This document shows, in pieces, positions 4,542 through 6,646 of a DNA stretch of 6,646 nt. Each line of letters starts with the position of its first letter. Positions within the stretch are counted from its first letter, which is position 1. Origin of the DNA: an uncultured Lachnospiraceae bacterium (GTDB taxonomy: Bacteria; Bacillota; Clostridia; Lachnospirales; Lachnospiraceae); NCBI GenBank assembly GCA_946409475.1, contig CAMJWQ010000199.1:1-6646 (forward strand), written 5' to 3'. A program made the translations under genes and the position numbers. The notes beneath the pieces are model-generated. The model did no database searches. It had not been told where the DNA came from and saw nothing but the letters and a program-made list of their open reading frames with translations.

Positions 4542-5819
4542 CTATTTCAATACAATCTCACTTCTGCGTCTTAACTTCCTCATTACAAATCTGCTCTTCG
4601 GTAACGCAGGAATACGGCATAAGCGGTATTTTAAGTTTTGTTTCGGAACCTGATAGGTTAAATGATTAACGATAAAGTCAAAGCTTTCTTTCATTACTTC
4701 TATGGTTACCATTTCACCGGCACAGCGGTGTCCCGTATCATAAGCTCCTCCCCCTTGCGGTATAAAGGAAAATCCGTCATCAATCCAGCCGATAAATCTA
4801 TCGGGGTCAAACTCATAGGGATTTTCCCATATTGCCGGGTCATGATTGATTCCGTAAACATCTAAAAGCACCAATGTCCCTTTTTTAAAGGAATATTGCT
4901 TCCAGGTAAAATCATTTTTCACAATTGCGCCCACAAAGGGGGTAAAAGGATAATAACGGCGTACCTCCTGTACAAACCGCTGCATATACTCCCTCCCGCT
5001 GCTGCGCAGCTTTTGTTTACACTGGGGATTGTCATACATAGCTAACAGGCCGAAGGTAATATACGTAGCAATGGCTACAACAGGTCTTATGATATTCAGT
5101 AACTCTACTGCGGCTACCTGTGCCCTTAACAGCCTGTGGTATTCATTTCGGTGCCATGCAATGGTATGGACTGCCGTTCCCTTTAATGCACTCATTTTCC
5201 CCGTACGAATAAGGACTATCACATCACGAATCCATTTTTCAGATCTTTTTCTGGCTAACCGTCCCTGCCAATGCCTCGGTCCTGCCGCACCGAATCCGTC
5301 AATCATTTTCCCCAAATCGGATGCCCTCAGAGCGACTTCATCCGGCTTTAGAAATACACCCGCCCATCTGCAGGCAACCTGGCACATTAGCTTTTGGGCC
5401 TCATCAAATAAAACGATATCTTTTTTATTCCATTTCCTGCTGTTATAAGACCATTGTTCTTTTGTATATTCCTTTAGTAAAGCTAAATTTTTATCTGTCA
5501 TAATGGACATAAACATCTGCTTACGGTCCAAATGTGCTTTTCCGTCCATTCCCTGGACGCCGTTTTCTCCTAATAAGGTTTTTTGCACTCTTTTGGGAGC
5601 TGCGCCTCTTCTTTCAAAATAATTTTGATTATAAAATAGCTTAGCTGCCTCCTTACCGGATATACAAATTACATTCTTACATAACAAGCGTGTTTGAAAG
5701 ATATTGGATTTATGTTTAAAACATCTGTTTTGTATAAAAGAATATCCTTCTTTCAATAAACAAAGACTGCTATCCGGAAGCTTATCACATGGCATTTTTT
5801 TTATTTTTACCGCTCTCAT
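4542..5819 (-). CDS. CYP152-family P450 fatty-acid peroxygenase
   Basis: A cytosolic haem-thiolate enzyme expected to use hydrogen peroxide, without redox partners, to hydroxylate fatty acids at the alpha or beta carbon. Similarity to Bacillus P450 BSbeta (recalled, not searched) runs end to end. I start at ATG 5819 (425 residues; BSbeta has 417), where an AGGAT lies somewhat far upstream; the frame is open to 5882, but that start has no SD and no family match. In this numbering the key residues are Gln89 in GVQGMDG, Arg245-Pro246 in IIRPVVA (the CYP152 carboxylate-binding pair replacing the usual acid-alcohol), EVRR at 285-288, and haem ligand Cys366 in FIPQGGGAYDTGHRCAGE. Gln89 matches Gln85 of BSbeta, whereas the decarboxylase OleT has His, so hydroxylation is likelier than alkene formation. 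Phe79 of BSbeta is Leu83 here. A strong terminator follows the gene. No clear promoter is visible; it might be read with the upstream nitroreductase. Confidence 0.93.
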   Translation of the reverse strand: MRAVKIKKMPCDKLPDSSLCLLKEGYSFIQNRCFKHKSNIFQTRLLCKNVICISGKEAAKLFYNQNYFERRGAAPKRVQKTLLGENGVQGMDGKAHLDRKQMFMSIMTDKNLALLKEYTKEQWSYNSRKWNKKDIVLFDEAQKLMCQVACRWAGVFLKPDEVALRASDLGKMIDGFGAAGPRHWQGRLARKRSEKWIRDVIVLIRTGKMSALKGTAVHTIAWHRNEYHRLLRAQVAAVELLNIIRPVVAIATYITFGLLAMYDNPQCKQKLRSSGREYMQRFVQEVRRYYPFTPFVGAIVKNDFTWKQYSFKKGTLVLLDVYGINHDPAIWENPYEFDPDRFIGWIDDGFSFIPQGGGAYDTGHRCAGEMVTIEVMKESFDFIVNHLTYQVPKQNLKYRLCRIPALPKSRFVMRKLRRRSEIVLK

Positions 5820-5879
5820 ACTTTTACACATCCTATTAATTTTATCAGTTATTGTTATTATGTGTACGTATAAAAATAA

Positions 5880-5915
5880 CATACTAAACAGAAATAAAAT
5901 TTTTTAAAAAGTATG
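5880..5915. repeat. Inverted repeat CATACT/AGTATG upstream of the peroxygenase
   Basis: CATACT (5880-5885) and AGTATG (5910-5915) form six-base arms around a very AT-rich 24-base centre that itself contains AAAATTTTTTAAAA. It lies about 60-95 bases before the proposed peroxygenase start and could be an operator or part of an upstream terminator. I found no promoter with good -35 and -10 elements here; the best -10-like hexamer is CATAAT (minus strand, 5862-5857), without a matching -35. Confidence 0.2.
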
Positions 5916-5934
5916 AAGGCCCGGAGCATCCTCA
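5906..5934 (-). terminator. Weak possible terminator after the nitroreductase
   Basis: On the minus strand, TGAGG (5934-5930) can pair with CCTTCA (5919-5914) in a short stem that includes a G-U pair, followed by TAC and TTTTT (5910-5906). The stem is short and the loop long, so this is a tentative call. Read-through into the peroxygenase gene is possible. Confidence 0.3.
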
Positions 5935-5963
5935 AATATTACTAATATAATTTTATTATTTAT

Positions 5964-6646
5964 TTAAGATAATAATACAGAAACAACATATTGATTATTA
6001 GGGATGCTTTTACCCGCCATTGCTTCTAAGTATTCCATTTTCATATCCAGCCATAATTCATCTGCGGTAATTAATATATTAGCTAACATGACCCCTACAT
6101 GAAACATATCCCATTTATTTATAAAGGACAAATGGGTATTGCTATTTTTTATAAATACATGTATACGATTACCATAAACAACAAATCTCCATGGCTGGCT
6201 GTTTAAATAGGAGGGAGCCAGTCTGGCGGCTTCCAATAATAATTTTACATTCTTAGAAGGAGCCTCTTTAAAAACACATAGGTTATTCAAGCTTAACCGT
6301 CTGGCCATTGTGCCCGCGCGAAAAAGCTCTCCCTTTGCAATGCCAAAGGCCATAACACCTACAACCTGTTTATTTTCATGAACAAATTCATTTTTTACAC
6401 TTTTTGTATTAAGGAAACAGGTTCCTATTCCTTTGGATGTCAGAAAAACAGACATCTGCTGAATAATACAGCCTGCATTTATTAAGTGTTTTGGGGTTGT
6501 TTGAGAATATAACACAAAAAAATAAGGAGCTCGAACATTGCTTTTCACTTCTTTTTCGCCTTCTAAGTAATTGTATATCCGATAAGATAATTCCAGATTT
6601 TTATCAAAAGGTATCACTTCCCGGTAAAATTCTTCGACCTTCTCCA
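5964..6646 (-). CDS. Putative nitroreductase, TM1586 type (5' end outside window)
   Basis: A flavin-dependent nitroreductase-fold protein. The frame is open to the right edge; residues EKVEEFYREV precede the GTG at 6617, so that GTG is internal and about 30 residues of the usual N-terminus lie outside. Features of the TM1586-type tandem half-domain layout are APYFFVLYSQ, then NAGCIIQQMSVFLTSKGIGTCFL (FMN-domain helix and loop), LLLEAARLAPSYLNSQPWRF with the family signature SxNSQPWRF, and VYGNRIHVF followed by WDMFHVGVMLANI. The visible length (about 227 residues) plus the missing part fits the family's roughly 250-260 residues. The likely chemistry is FMN-bound, NAD(P)H-dependent reduction of nitro or quinone compounds; the true substrate is unknown. 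It lies about 145 bases upstream of the peroxygenase on the same strand. The separation suggests an independent unit, but the terminator between them is weak. Confidence 0.85.
   Translation of the reverse strand, partial: EKVEEFYREVIPFDKNLELSYRIYNYLEGEKEVKSNVRAPYFFVLYSQTTPKHLINAGCIIQQMSVFLTSKGIGTCFLNTKSVKNEFVHENKQVVGVMAFGIAKGELFRAGTMARRLSLNNLCVFKEAPSKNVKLLLEAARLAPSYLNSQPWRFVVYGNRIHVFIKNSNTHLSFINKWDMFHVGVMLANILITADELWLDMKMEYLEAMAGKSIPNNQYVVSVLLS

Noticed and set aside
5029..5448. 139-codon plus-strand frame opposite the peroxygenase
   Set aside because: It lies wholly antisense to a clear CYP152 gene with intact motifs, has no ribosome binding site, and its translation resembles no protein.
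6615..6617. GTG at 6617 as the true nitroreductase start
   Set aside because: The frame stays open to the window edge with charged, family-like residues, and the family's N-terminal segment is otherwise missing.
1..6646. CRISPR array, insertion sequence, tRNA, integron or prophage signals
   Set aside because: No regularly spaced repeats, transposase motifs, terminal inverted repeats with duplications, or tRNA-like folds were seen by eye.

Overview
The window looks like a chromosomal stretch from a low-to-moderate GC, Gram-positive anaerobe of the Clostridia, probably a Lachnospiraceae-type gut or soil bacterium. The grounds are strong AGGAGG-type ribosome binding sites, AT-rich intergenic DNA, a lipoprotein-anchored alkaline phosphatase behind a Bacillus/Clostridium-style Pho box, a DhaS-like TetR regulator, a TM1586-type nitroreductase and a CYP152 peroxygenase close to Bacillus P450 BSbeta. 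This placement is inferred from gene content only.

Layout: the left edge holds the last 84 codons of an unrecognised plus-strand gene (1-256), followed by a hairpin terminator. Every other gene is on the minus strand. Reading in their direction of transcription (right to left): a nitroreductase whose start lies beyond the right edge (5964-6646); a CYP152 fatty-acid peroxygenase (4542-5819, re-started) with a strong terminator at 4477-4515; a short zone of two overlapping small reading frames with no recognisable function, possibly a gene remnant (4143-4446); a secreted lipoprotein alkaline phosphatase (2448-4043, re-started) and, 60 bases later, a YibE/F-family membrane protein (1230-2387); a possible 23-residue hydrophobic peptide (1097-1168) at the end of that unit; and a TetR-family regulator (315-869) with its own consensus promoter and a long, potentially folded leader.

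The clearest functional unit is phosphatase plus yibE. Four TTnACA-like hexamers spaced exactly 11 bases apart sit directly upstream of a TGTAAT -10 element, the arrangement expected of a PhoP-activated promoter. No convincing promoter or terminator separates the phosphatase from yibE, so yibE is probably phosphate-regulated as well. The peroxygenase and nitroreductase are redox enzymes with plausible roles in peroxide or xenobiotic handling, but nothing shows that they work together.

I see no CRISPR array, insertion sequence, tRNA, rRNA or defence system. The most unusual items are the Pho box with YibE as a probable Pho member, the peroxygenase in a likely anaerobe, the folded tetR leader, the tiny membrane peptide overlapping a palindrome, and the small-ORF zone at 4143-4446.
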